Below, piece after piece: positions 1-6,098 of a stretch of 6,138 bases of DNA. Numbering within the stretch: position 1 is the first letter of the stretch; each line of letters opens with the position of its first letter. Source of the stretch: Balneolales bacterium (GTDB lineage: Bacteria > Bacteroidota > Rhodothermia > Balneolales > Natronogracilivirgulaceae); contig SKYY01000070.1 of NCBI GenBank assembly GCA_007127665.1, forward strand, positions 1 through 6,138, given 5' to 3'. The position numbers and the translations under genes are program-made. The notes beneath the pieces were generated by a model, which saw only the letters and a program-made list of their open reading frames with translations, searched no databases and had not been told where the DNA came from.

Positions 1-354
1 TCCATACTAACTGTTGCCGACAACAGCGGTGCCAAAAAGGTGATGTGTATTAAGGTACTTGGTGACTCCAAGCGACGATATGCCCGCGTTGGTGATCTGA
101 TTGTCTGCTCTGTCAAAACAGCCATTCCCGGCGGAACGGTTAAAAAGGGTGAAGTTGTCCGCGCTGTGCTCGTGAGAACGAAAAAAGAATTCCGTCGAAA
201 AGACGGCAGCTATATCCGATTTGACGAGAACGCCGCAGTCATTATCAACAAAGATCAGGAGCCGGTCGGAACCAGGATTTTTGGTCCCATCGCCCGGGAG
301 CTTCGTGAAAAGAATTTCATGCGTATCGCTTCTCTGGCCCCCGAAGTACTTTAA
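1..354 (+). CDS. rplN: 50S ribosomal protein L14, 5'-truncated by the window edge
   Basis: L14 binds 23S rRNA on the subunit interface of the 50S particle, near the L19 and L3 region and the inter-subunit bridge to 16S rRNA. The reading frame is open from base 1 and gives 117 residues before a TAA stop. The first visible residues, [14 protein letters not shown], align with about residue 6 onward of E. coli L14, so only about five codons and the start are missing. The family signature is clear: [17 protein letters not shown] followed by [11 protein letters not shown], and the C-terminus has the near-universal [13 protein letters not shown] and SLAPEVL. An ATG at base 40 is internal and is not the start, because conserved L14 sequence continues upstream of it. 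The stop lies 12 nt before rplX. Upstream, outside the window, rpsQ would be expected from the usual order; this is inference. Confidence 0.97.
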   Translation, partial: SILTVADNSGAKKVMCIKVLGDSKRRYARVGDLIVCSVKTAIPGGTVKKGEVVRAVLVRTKKEFRRKDGSYIRFDENAAVIINKDQEPVGTRIFGPIARELREKNFMRIASLAPEVL

Positions 355-366
355 CGAAACTGGATT

Positions 367-720
367 ATGCCACGTAAGAAAAACAAACAGAAAAAACTCC
401 ACGTAAAGAAGGGTGACAACGTAGAGGTCATATCAGGTAATGACCGGGGCAAGCGCGGTAAAGTGCTGCGAGTATTCCCTGACCGTGACCGGGTGCTTAT
501 TGAGGGCATCAACATGCGCACCAAGCACCAGAAACCTACCCAGGAAAATCCGCAGGGTGGAAGAATGAAACAGGAGATGCCTGTTCATATTTCAAATGTC
601 CTTCCGGTTGATCCTGTCAGTGACCAGGCTACCAGAGTAGGCCGTTCCTGGGTTGCTGAAAGCGGGAAAGGCCGCTGGGTACGTGTCGCCAAAGTGAGCG
701 GCGAAACGCTCGACAAATAG
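367..720 (+). CDS. rplX: 50S ribosomal protein L24
   Basis: L24 is one of the assembly-initiating proteins that bind the 5' domain of 23S rRNA, and in the mature ribosome it sits near the exit of the peptide tunnel. The product has 117 residues, a little longer than the 104 of E. coli. A very basic N-terminus (residues 1-15) leads into the KOW motif at about residues 14-40, with [18 protein letters not shown] visible. The second half carries the typical [12 protein letters not shown] stretch (72-83) and the RVGR segment (90-93). The final 20 or so residues are a basic tail that is somewhat extended. The ATG start gives the expected N-terminus and follows rplN by 12 nt. No Shine-Dalgarno-like purine run precedes it, so translation probably depends on coupling or on an A-rich leader. 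Nothing appears broken. Confidence 0.97.
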   Translation: MPRKKNKQKKLHVKKGDNVEVISGNDRGKRGKVLRVFPDRDRVLIEGINMRTKHQKPTQENPQGGRMKQEMPVHISNVLPVDPVSDQATRVGRSWVAESGKGRWVRVAKVSGETLDK

Positions 721-723
721 ATT

Positions 724-730
724 AGGAAAG
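724..730 (+). promoter_or_regulatory. weak Shine-Dalgarno-like site for rplE
   Basis: The sequence AGGAAAG lies 7 nt before the rplE ATG. It contains AGGA, a partial match to the anti-Shine-Dalgarno complement, with 10 nt between AGGA and the start. It is weaker than the rplR site and may or may not be used. Confidence 0.35.
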
Positions 731-737
731 TACCATT

Positions 738-1292
738 ATGGCAGAAGCAAGATTATATACGGAATTCAAAAATAACATTGTCGGCAAGCTTAAGGATGAC
801 TTCAAGCTTGCCAACAGACTGGCTGTGCCGAAACTGACGAAAATCGTAGTTAATGTCGGCGTAGGTGAAGCGGTGGCTGATAAGAAGGTTCTGGATGATA
901 TTGCCGGAAACGTTGCCACCATTACAGGTCAGCGTCCGGTCATGACCCACGCCCGCAAATCGATCTCCAATTTCAAGCTGCGCGAGGGAATGCCAATCGG
1001 TTGCAAGGTCACCTTGCGCGGAAGGATCATGTACGAATTTCTGGATCGCCTGATCAATCTGGCGCTTCCGCGTACACGAGACTTCCAGGGAGTATCGGAC
1101 AAGGGATTCGACGGTCGCGGCAATTACACGATGGGAATAAAAGAGCACTCCATTTTCCCGGAAATCGACACGGATAATCTGGACCGCATTCACGGCATGG
1201 ATATCTCGTTTGTGACAACCGCGTCAAATGACGAGCAGGCCTATCAGCTTCTCAAGCATTTTGGCATGCCCTTTGTAAAACGTAATAACTAA
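738..1292 (+). CDS. rplE: 50S ribosomal protein L5
   Basis: L5 binds 5S rRNA together with L18 and contacts the P-site tRNA and the head of the small subunit from the central protuberance. The product has 184 residues, against 179 in E. coli. The N-terminal part includes [17 protein letters not shown] (30-46). The family signature [17 protein letters not shown] is at 60-76, followed by the conserved [17 protein letters not shown] (79-95). The C-terminal half has [11 protein letters not shown] (108-118) and the FPEID motif (140-144). The ATG start sits 17 nt after rplX, and AGGAAAG upstream is a modest ribosome-binding candidate. Codons 14-27 contain a long inverted repeat, described separately. 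In E. coli, protein S8 represses this operon by binding mRNA around the start of rplE; whether that happens here cannot be told from the sequence. Confidence 0.98.
   Translation: MAEARLYTEFKNNIVGKLKDDFKLANRLAVPKLTKIVVNVGVGEAVADKKVLDDIAGNVATITGQRPVMTHARKSISNFKLREGMPIGCKVTLRGRIMYEFLDRLINLALPRTRDFQGVSDKGFDGRGNYTMGIKEHSIFPEIDTDNLDRIHGMDISFVTTASNDEQAYQLLKHFGMPFVKRNN
778..817 (+). repeat. inverted repeat / potential mRNA hairpin in the 5' part of rplE
   Basis: A perfect 9-base inverted repeat, GGCAAGCTT at 783-791 and AAGCTTGCC at 804-812, is separated by 12 nt. The stem can grow inward: AAG (792-794) pairs with CTT (800-802), leaving C803 bulged and a five-base loop GATGA. It can also grow outward past one C-A mismatch (782/813): 779-781 pair with 814-816, and T778 with G817 as a wobble. 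That makes about 16 pairs in the RNA. It lies 40 nt into rplE, close to where the S8 repressor site lies in the E. coli spc mRNA. The pairing is seen directly; a regulatory role is only a guess, since the arms also encode the repeated Lys-Leu codon pair AAG CTT. Confidence 0.5.
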
Positions 1293-1300
1293 TTGGTGAT

Positions 1301-1570
1301 ATGGCTAAAAAATCCTGGATAGCACGGAACGCGAAGCGGAAAAGAACGGCCGAAAAATATGCTCTGAAAAGGAAAGAGCTTAAGGAAGCCGGCGATTACG
1401 AAGCTTTGCAAAAACTGCCGCGGGACGCCAGTCCGACCCGAATCCGCCAGCGTTGCTCGCTGACCGGCAGAAGCCGCGGATATGTCGGCAAGTTTGGCAT
1501 CTCCCGCATCAAATTCAGAGAGCTGGCCTCCGTGGGTAAAATACCCGGAGTGAAGAAAGCCAGCTGGTAA
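1301..1570 (+). CDS. rpsN: 30S ribosomal protein S14, zinc-free (C-minus) type
   Basis: S14 binds the 3' major domain of 16S rRNA in the head of the small subunit, next to S3, S10 and S19. The product has 89 residues, compared with 101 in E. coli and 61 in the zinc-binding form of many Gram-positives. The N-terminus [15 protein letters not shown] is typical. The core [14 protein letters not shown] (39-52) runs into [21 protein letters not shown] (55-75), and the protein ends in the near-universal IPGVKKASW. Only one cysteine (C52) is present, so the four-Cys zinc site is absent and this is the zinc-independent class. The 89-residue length, lacking an insert near residue 30 that E. coli carries, is common in the Bacteroidota and relatives. 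The ATG lies 8 nt after rplE with no well-placed Shine-Dalgarno, so coupling to rplE is likely. Confidence 0.97.
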   Translation: MAKKSWIARNAKRKRTAEKYALKRKELKEAGDYEALQKLPRDASPTRIRQRCSLTGRSRGYVGKFGISRIKFRELASVGKIPGVKKASW

Positions 1571-1596
1571 ACCCCACACTTTCTGTATACCTAATC

Positions 1597-1989
1597 ATGA
1601 CTGATCCTATTTCTGACTTTCTCACGCGAATTCGCAATGCCCAGCAGGCTGGCCATCGCCGTGTGGACATACCCGCATCCAAAATGAAGCGGGCCCTCAC
1701 ACAGATCCTGCTGGACAAAGGCTACATTCAGCGTTATCTGGATATCGATGATAATCAGCAGGGTTTGATACGTGTTTTTCTGAAATACGATCACTACGGA
1801 CTGCCGGTTATCAAGAAGATGACCAGGATTTCACGTCCCGGCCTTCGAAAATACTGCGGTGCCGATGATATCCCCCGTGTACACAATGGGCTTGGAATAG
1901 CCATACTGACTACCTCCAGGGGGGTAATGACCGACAAGGAAGCCCGCAAACTTCGGCTTGGTGGCGAAATACTCTGTTACGTTTATTAA
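1597..1989 (+). CDS. rpsH: 30S ribosomal protein S8
   Basis: S8 is a primary 16S rRNA-binding protein that organises the central domain of the small subunit. In E. coli it is also the translational repressor of the spc operon. The product has 130 residues, the normal length. MTDPISDFLTRIRNAQ at the N-terminus and the IPASKMKRAL segment (25-34) form the first domain. The second domain has the family signature IAILTTSRGVMTDKEAR (101-117), containing the TTSRG RNA-contact loop at 105-109, and the ending GGEILCYVY. The ATG start gives the canonical N-terminus; it follows rpsN by 26 nt, and that gap is pyrimidine-rich with no Shine-Dalgarno-like sequence. The RNA-binding loop is intact, so an autoregulatory role is possible, but this is inferred from E. 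coli. Confidence 0.98.
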   Translation: MTDPISDFLTRIRNAQQAGHRRVDIPASKMKRALTQILLDKGYIQRYLDIDDNQQGLIRVFLKYDHYGLPVIKKMTRISRPGLRKYCGADDIPRVHNGLGIAILTTSRGVMTDKEARKLRLGGEILCYVY

Positions 1990-2001
1990 ACCATTGTAAC
2001 T

Positions 2002-2553
2002 ATGTCTCGAATTGGTAATTTGCCAGTTGAACTGGCCAAAGGAGTTGAATTCTCTGTAGACCCTGCCAACAAGGTTACGGTCAAGGGAGCAAAAGGAACA
2101 TTGTCTCTCCAGGTGGATCCCCGCCTCAAAGTGGAAAAGAAAGACAATGAGGTGGTCGTGGCCCGTGATTCTGAAGATAAGAAAATCAAATCGCTGCACG
2201 GACTCTACCGCGTTCTCATCTCCAATCTTGTCACCGGTGTATCCGAGGGTTTCAAAAAAGAGCTGGAAATTATAGGTGTTGGCTACCGCGCCAATCTGAA
2301 TGGCAATATCCTTGAATTGACTCTCGGATACTCCCATCCGTTCTATTTCGTTCCGCCGGATGGCATAACGATTGAAGTCGATACAAAAACTTCCAAAAAT
2401 CCCCGAATAGCCGTCTCCGGAATCGACAAGGAGCTTGTGGGGCAGGTCGCTGCCAAAATTCGGTCTTTACGTCCGCCGGAGCCTTACAAAGGCAAAGGGG
2501 TACGCTATCTCGGTGAATATGTACGCAAGAAAGCTGGTAAATCAGCCGGTTAA
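2002..2553 (+). CDS. rplF: 50S ribosomal protein L6
   Basis: L6 lies near the sarcin-ricin loop and the factor-binding site of the 50S subunit and is needed for late 50S assembly. The product has 183 residues (E. coli has 177). The two tandem domains of the family are visible: domain 1 starts [11 protein letters not shown] and includes [13 protein letters not shown] (24-36), and domain 2 starts around 83 with [14 protein letters not shown] and includes LGYSHPF (108-114). The family signature [13 protein letters not shown] is at 157-169, followed by a short basic tail. The ATG start is 12 nt after rpsH, with no Shine-Dalgarno in the gap. The gene ends with tandem in-frame stops, TAA TAA (the second at 2554-2556). 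No unusual residue is seen. Confidence 0.98.
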   Translation: MSRIGNLPVELAKGVEFSVDPANKVTVKGAKGTLSLQVDPRLKVEKKDNEVVVARDSEDKKIKSLHGLYRVLISNLVTGVSEGFKKELEIIGVGYRANLNGNILELTLGYSHPFYFVPPDGITIEVDTKTSKNPRIAVSGIDKELVGQVAAKIRSLRPPEPYKGKGVRYLGEYVRKKAGKSAG

Positions 2554-2558
2554 TAACC

Positions 2559-2563
2559 AGGAG
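2559..2563 (+). promoter_or_regulatory. Shine-Dalgarno site for rplR
   Basis: AGGAG lies 7 nt before the rplR ATG. It is the best-placed and strongest ribosome-binding site in the window, and it contrasts with the neighbouring rplF and rpsE, which have none at the usual distance. Confidence 0.75.
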
Positions 2564-2570
2564 TCGAATA

Positions 2571-2936
2571 ATGAGTAATATTGCAAAAACATCCCGCAGG
2601 TCAAAAATTCGGCGAAGAGTCCGTTCCAAGATTTCCGGAACGGCGGATAAGCCACGGCTTAGTATTTTCAAAAGCTCCAAGCATGTTTATGCCCAGCTGA
2701 TTGATGATCAGGCGGGACAAACGCTTGCTGCGGCATCCACTGTGTCGAAGAACATGAAGGATCAGCTTGGTGACAAGCCCAAGAAGGAAATGGCCGAAGC
2801 GATCGGCGAATACATTGCCAAAGCAGCACAGGAAAAAGGCATATCCAAAGTTGTCTTTGACCGAAGCGGTTACAAGTACCACGGAATTGTAAAGAGTCTC
2901 GCTGAAGGAGCTCGTAAAGGAGGATTACAGTTTTAA
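2571..2936 (+). CDS. rplR: 50S ribosomal protein L18
   Basis: L18 binds 5S rRNA and, with L5, anchors it in the central protuberance of the large subunit. The product has 121 residues (E. coli 117). A flexible, highly basic N-terminal tail (residues 6-20, rich in Arg and Lys) precedes the globular domain, which begins [20 protein letters not shown] (27-46). The C-terminal half shows [20 protein letters not shown] (94-113) and the usual ending GLQF. The ATG is preceded by AGGAG with 7 nt spacing, which fixes the start, and the gap from rplF is 17 nt. The coding end contains AAAGGAGG (2916-2923), a perfect Shine-Dalgarno sequence in base terms but 25 nt ahead of rpsE. It encodes the conserved Lys-Gly-Gly near the C-terminus. 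Confidence 0.98.
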   Translation: MSNIAKTSRRSKIRRRVRSKISGTADKPRLSIFKSSKHVYAQLIDDQAGQTLAAASTVSKNMKDQLGDKPKKEMAEAIGEYIAKAAQEKGISKVVFDRSGYKYHGIVKSLAEGARKGGLQF

Positions 2937-2948
2937 TCCATATCGACT

Positions 2949-3476
2949 ATGCCAAAGATCAAAAGAAAACAATACAACATTAAGGCCAGTGAGCTGAATC
3001 TCGAAGAACGGCTTGTGCATATCAACCGGGTAGCAAAGGTTGTTAAAGGTGGCCGCAGGTTCAGTTTCAATGCGATTGTCGTTGTCGGAAACAAGGAAGG
3101 AATTGTCGGGCATGGCCTCGGCAAGGCCAACGAGGTTTCCGATGCGATTCAGAAAGGTATCGACAATGCCAAGAAAAATCTGATTCGCATCCCTCTGACA
3201 AAGAGCGGCACGGTATATCATCCCGTGATCGGGAAATGTGGTGCCGGCAAGGTGCTGCTGCGTCCGGCCGCTGAAGGTACGGGAGTAATTGCCGGATTTG
3301 CAGTCAGGGTGGTACTTGAAAGTGCCGGAGTCCAGAATATCCTGACCAAGTCCCTTGGATCACCCAATCCGCATAACGTGGTCAAGGCGACGTTCGATGC
3401 ACTCAAGCAGCTTCAGGATCCGGTCGAGATCGCCCAAAGAAGGGGTGTTTCTCTGAAAAAGGTTTTTGAGGGATAA
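2949..3476 (+). CDS. rpsE: 30S ribosomal protein S5
   Basis: S5 binds 16S rRNA at the junction of body and head, lines the mRNA entry channel with S3 and S4, and affects decoding accuracy. The product has 175 residues (E. coli 167). The N-terminal double-stranded-RNA-binding-like domain covers about residues 19-82 and contains the family signature, [20 protein letters not shown] at 34-53 and then [14 protein letters not shown]. The C-terminal domain has [18 protein letters not shown] (103-120) and [16 protein letters not shown] (137-152). The loop VAKVVKGGR (28-36), where substitutions give spectinomycin resistance in E. coli, has the wild-type Lys-Gly-Gly, so no resistance change is seen there. 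The ATG is 12 nt after rplR in the same frame, with no start codon between the rplR stop and this ATG. rpmD, which often follows, is absent. Confidence 0.98.
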   Translation: MPKIKRKQYNIKASELNLEERLVHINRVAKVVKGGRRFSFNAIVVVGNKEGIVGHGLGKANEVSDAIQKGIDNAKKNLIRIPLTKSGTVYHPVIGKCGAGKVLLRPAAEGTGVIAGFAVRVVLESAGVQNILTKSLGSPNPHNVVKATFDALKQLQDPVEIAQRRGVSLKKVFEG

Positions 3477-3488
3477 CAGTTTTAAAAC

Positions 3489-3493
3489 GAAGG
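3489..3493 (+). promoter_or_regulatory. Shine-Dalgarno-like site for rplO
   Basis: GAAGG ends 9 nt before the ATG at 3503. This spacing supports the ATG rather than the TTG at 3494, which lies directly after the purine run. Confidence 0.5.
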
Positions 3494-3502
3494 TTGACAT
3501 CC

Positions 3503-3952
3503 ATGAAATTACACAATCTAGTATCACCGGGGCCAAACAGGAAAACGCGCAAGCGTGTCGGACGCGGAGAAGGATCCGGTTTGGGCAAACAGTCCGGCCG
3601 TGGTCATAAAGGCCAGAAATCCGGCAGCGGGTATTCGCAAAAACGCGGTTTCGAAGGTGGACAGATGCCATTGCAGCGTCGGATCCCGAAGTTCGGGTTC
3701 AAAAATCCGTTCCGGAAAGAATATGTAGCACTGAACCTGGACGCCCTCGAGGATTTCAAAAAGCGGGGCAAACTGGATGCAAAAATCACCATCGAGGATT
3801 TCATTGCTGCGGGTATCATTCGAAAAAATGAACTGATCAAGGTGCTCGGTCGTGGTGACGTGGAAACGGCATTCCAGGTTGAGGCTCACGGCTTCAGCAA
3901 AACCGCGATTGAAAAAATCGAGAAAGCGGGCGGTTCAGCAACTAAAATCTGA
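3503..3952 (+). CDS. rplO: 50S ribosomal protein L15
   Basis: L15 is an rRNA-rich-contact protein of the 50S core that joins late in assembly and contacts several 23S domains. The product has 149 residues. The N-terminus MKLHNLVSPGPNRK is the family norm, so the start is set at 3503; an in-frame TTG at 3494 would add only Met-Thr-Ser, which homologues lack. Residues 12-66 form the long Gly/Arg/Lys-rich extension that threads into the rRNA, with VGRGEGSGLGKQSGRGHKG (19-37) and the FEGGQMPLQRRIPKFGF region (50-66). The globular C-terminal domain holds the family signature, which begins KVLGRGDV (113-120) and runs to the Gly at 143 through FSKTAIEKI (131-139). The gene follows rpsE by 26 nt, without the intervening L30 gene found in many bacteria. 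Confidence 0.98.
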   Translation: MKLHNLVSPGPNRKTRKRVGRGEGSGLGKQSGRGHKGQKSGSGYSQKRGFEGGQMPLQRRIPKFGFKNPFRKEYVALNLDALEDFKKRGKLDAKITIEDFIAAGIIRKNELIKVLGRGDVETAFQVEAHGFSKTAIEKIEKAGGSATKI

Positions 3953-3976
3953 AACATCATTGATTTCTGAATCCGA

Positions 3977-5281
3977 ATGAGTTTGATTCAAAACTTCCAG
4001 AACATTTTTAAAATTGAGGAGTTGCGCAAGCGAATTTTCTATGTGATAGGAATTCTGCTTGTCTACCGCCTTGGTACGTATATAACCATGCCGGGTGTAG
4101 ATGCAACACAGCTCACGGCAACCACCGGTGCGGCAACAGACCTGCTGGGGTTGTTCGATCTTTTTGTGGGAGGTGCATTCGCACGGGCTGGAGTCTTTGC
4201 CCTTGGCATCATGCCCTATATCACCGCTGCGATTATTATCCAGCTCATGGGGGCGGTCGTTCCCTACTTCCAGAAGCTGCAGCGCGAAGGAGAAGAGGGT
4301 CGCCGAAAGATCAACCAGCTCACACGCTATGGTACTGTTCTGATTACCCTGGTGCAATCCATCGGGTTCTCGATCAACCTGATGAACACATCACCTGAGG
4401 CGATCGTTGTCACCAGTACGGCATTCATCGTTACAAGCATGATTGTCCTGACCGCAGGTACGATATTCGTGATGTGGCTCGGAGAACGGATAACCGAAAG
4501 AGGTATCGGAAACGGTATATCGCTGCTCATCATGATCGGGATCATTGCGGCCCTGCCTACAAGCCTGCTCAATGAGATCCAGACAAAGGACAATATCATT
4601 ATTGTACTTTTTGAGCTGGGTGTGCTGATCCTGGTTGTTGCATCAGTGGTTCTTCTGACCCAGGGGCAGCGTCGGATCCCGGTACAGTATGCCAAGCGGG
4701 TTGTCGGCCGGAAAGTATATGGCGGTACCACACAGTATCTTCCATTGCGTGTAAATGCTGCCGGTGTAATGCCGATCATTTTTGCCCAGTCGATTATGTT
4801 TATTCCCAGTACCATCGGAACGTTTTTCCCCGGCAATGAAACGGTTCAGATGCTTACGGCATGGTCCAGTGATTTCACCGGTGTGGCCTACTCGATCATC
4901 TTTGCAATTATCGTGGTGTTCTTTACGTTCTTCTACACCGCCATTGTAATCAATCCGAAGCAGATGGCGGATACCATGAAGCAGCAGGGTGGATTTATAC
5001 CCGGTGTGCGTCCCGGCAAACAGACTGTCGAGTTTATTGACAATATCTTGTCGCGCATTACACTCCCGGGCTCTATTTTCATAGCCATTGTGGCCATCTT
5101 GCCTGCTGTAGCTGCAAATTTCGGTGTCACCCCCGGTTTTGCCATGTTTTATGGCGGTACGAGTCTCCTGATTATTGTCAGTGTTTCACTGGATACCCTC
5201 CAGCAAATTGAAAGCCATCTGATGATGCGTCATTATGACGGGTTCATGAAAACCGGCCGTATCAGAGGAAGAAGAAGGTAA
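3977..5281 (+). CDS. secY: protein translocase subunit SecY
   Basis: SecY forms the protein-conducting channel of the inner membrane; with SecE and SecG it passes unfolded preproteins driven by SecA, or takes ribosomes for co-translational insertion. The product has 434 residues (E. coli 443) with about ten hydrophobic segments at roughly 18-37, 72-93, 115-135, 145-168, 178-197, 207-228, 259-281, 301-324, 362-382 and 388-406. Residues 57-71 would form the plug. Signature 1, FALGIMPYITAAIIIQLMG, is at 74-92; signature 2, WLGERITERGIGNGISLL, at 167-184. The C5 loop has GVRPGKQT (343-350), where R345 matches the conserved E. coli R357 needed for SecA-driven export. The cytoplasmic tail HYDGFMKTGRIRGRRR resembles that of the Bacteroidota and their relatives. 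The ATG follows rplO by 24 nt with no Shine-Dalgarno. The last codons AGA AGG TAA double as the map ribosome-binding site. Confidence 0.98.
   Translation: MSLIQNFQNIFKIEELRKRIFYVIGILLVYRLGTYITMPGVDATQLTATTGAATDLLGLFDLFVGGAFARAGVFALGIMPYITAAIIIQLMGAVVPYFQKLQREGEEGRRKINQLTRYGTVLITLVQSIGFSINLMNTSPEAIVVTSTAFIVTSMIVLTAGTIFVMWLGERITERGIGNGISLLIMIGIIAALPTSLLNEIQTKDNIIIVLFELGVLILVVASVVLLTQGQRRIPVQYAKRVVGRKVYGGTTQYLPLRVNAAGVMPIIFAQSIMFIPSTIGTFFPGNETVQMLTAWSSDFTGVAYSIIFAIIVVFFTFFYTAIVINPKQMADTMKQQGGFIPGVRPGKQTVEFIDNILSRITLPGSIFIAIVAILPAVAANFGVTPGFAMFYGGTSLLIIVSVSLDTLQQIESHLMMRHYDGFMKTGRIRGRRR
5273..5278 (+). promoter_or_regulatory. Shine-Dalgarno-like site for map, inside the secY 3' end
   Basis: AGAAGG, made by the last two sense codons of secY, lies 7 nt before the GTG at 5286. 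It supports GTG as the start and suggests that secY and map translation are coupled. Confidence 0.5.
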
Positions 5282-5285
5282 AGAC

Positions 5286-6098
5286 GTGGTCTATCTGAAA
5301 AACGATAACGAGATTGAGAAAATGCGCGAGAGTGCACAGCTTGTGTCTCAAACACTTGCTGAAGTAGCCCGGAGTATCCGAGAGGGTATTACCACGGCTG
5401 AGCTCAACCAGATCGCAGAAGACTTTATAAAAAAACATAACGGGAAACCGGTGTTCAAGGGATACGGGCCAAGAAAAAATCCGTTTCCCGCTGCACTCTG
5501 TATTTCCGTTAACGAAGAAGTAGTACACGGGATCCCGGGTGACCGGGTCCTGCAAGCCGGAGATATTGTTTCTATTGACTGCGGTATCCACAAAAATGGT
5601 TTTATCGGTGATTCCGCGTATACCTTTGTGGTTGAAGAGTGCGATGAAGAGACTATGGCCCTCTTGAAAACAACAATAGAGTCACTCTATCTCGGCATAA
5701 GCAAAGCCAGGCACGGCAATACAACCGGTGATATCGGCTCGGCCATCCAGTCACATTGCGAGTCGGCCGGATACGGTGTCATTCGCGAGTTGGTTGGACA
5801 CGGGGTTGGAAGAAACCTGCATGAGGATCCCGCTGTTCCAAATTATGGTTATGCCGGTAGAGGTAAAAGATTACGCAGTGGTACAACACTTGCGGTTGAA
5901 CCCATGATTACCATGGGGGGTCGTGAAATCAAAACGCTGGATGACGGCTGGACGATCACCACGGCTGATGGGAAACGGTCAGCTCATTATGAGCACGACA
6001 TTGTGGTGAAGGATGGTGAAGCTGATATTTTGAGCACTTTTGCCTATATTGAGGAGATAACCAAAATTCAAATCGACAATGTCGTAACCCATGGCTAA
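5286..6098 (+). CDS. map: type I methionine aminopeptidase
   Basis: This metalloenzyme removes the N-terminal Met from new proteins, when the second residue is small, at the ribosome exit in the cytoplasm. The product has 270 residues (E. coli 264). The pita-bread-fold active site is complete: metal ligands D98, D109, H172, E205 and E236, and the substrate-binding histidines H81 and H179. They lie in VVHGIP, SIDCG, GDSAY, GHGVG, LHEDP, VEPM and YEHD. There is no N-terminal zinc-finger extension, as expected for the simple bacterial class. The start is GTG; the resulting KNDNEIEKMRESAQL aligns with the family N-terminus, whereas the next ATG (codon 13) would cut conserved sequence. The GTG is 4 nt after the secY stop, and the stop overlaps infA by 8 nt. 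The C-terminal tail, about 251-270, is slightly longer than in E. coli. Confidence 0.98.
   Translation: MVYLKNDNEIEKMRESAQLVSQTLAEVARSIREGITTAELNQIAEDFIKKHNGKPVFKGYGPRKNPFPAALCISVNEEVVHGIPGDRVLQAGDIVSIDCGIHKNGFIGDSAYTFVVEECDEETMALLKTTIESLYLGISKARHGNTTGDIGSAIQSHCESAGYGVIRELVGHGVGRNLHEDPAVPNYGYAGRGKRLRSGTTLAVEPMITMGGREIKTLDDGWTITTADGKRSAHYEHDIVVKDGEADILSTFAYIEEITKIQIDNVVTHG
5528..5552 (+). repeat. potential GNRA-capped hairpin inside map
   Basis: CCCGG (5534-5538) and CCGGG (5543-5547) flank the four bases GTGA, a GNRA-type tetraloop in the RNA. Below a single bulged T (5533), 5528-5532 (CGGGA) pair with 5548-5552 (TCCTG), with one G-U wobble. That is ten pairs in all. No T-run follows, so it is not a terminator. 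The arms encode the conserved HGIPGDRVL segment that includes the substrate-binding histidine, so the pairing may be incidental. Confidence 0.4.

Noticed and set aside
40..354. ATG at 40 as the start of rplN
   Set aside because: Conserved L14 residues (LTVADNSGA) lie upstream in the same frame, so the gene is cut by the window edge rather than starting here.
1831..2337. A 168-codon open frame on the - strand across rpsH and rplF
   Set aside because: It lies antisense to two well-conserved ribosomal genes, crosses their junction and shows no recognisable domain. Other long - strand frames in the window (such as 3935-4357, 4327-4836 and 753-1193) were rejected for the same reason.
3479..3488. 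GTTTTAAAAC palindrome in the rpsE-rplO gap
   Set aside because: It is a short A/T-rich 10-base palindrome with no loop, no T-run and no second copy seen, so it is not evidence of a terminator, operator or insertion scar.
3494..3502. TTG as an upstream start for rplO
   Set aside because: It would add Met-Thr-Ser before the canonical MKLHNL start and sits directly against the GAAGG purine run, while the ATG at 3503 has suitable 9-nt spacing.
3494..3524. TTGACA followed by TAGTAT as an internal promoter ahead of rplO
   Set aside because: The spacer is 19 nt, the -10 match is poor and it lies in the L15 coding start. FCB bacteria also mostly use a different promoter consensus.
3968..3990. Small hairpin (TGAATC / GATTCA) placing the secY ATG in its loop
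   Set aside because: Six mostly A/T pairs around an 11-nt loop are too weak to claim as a regulatory structure.
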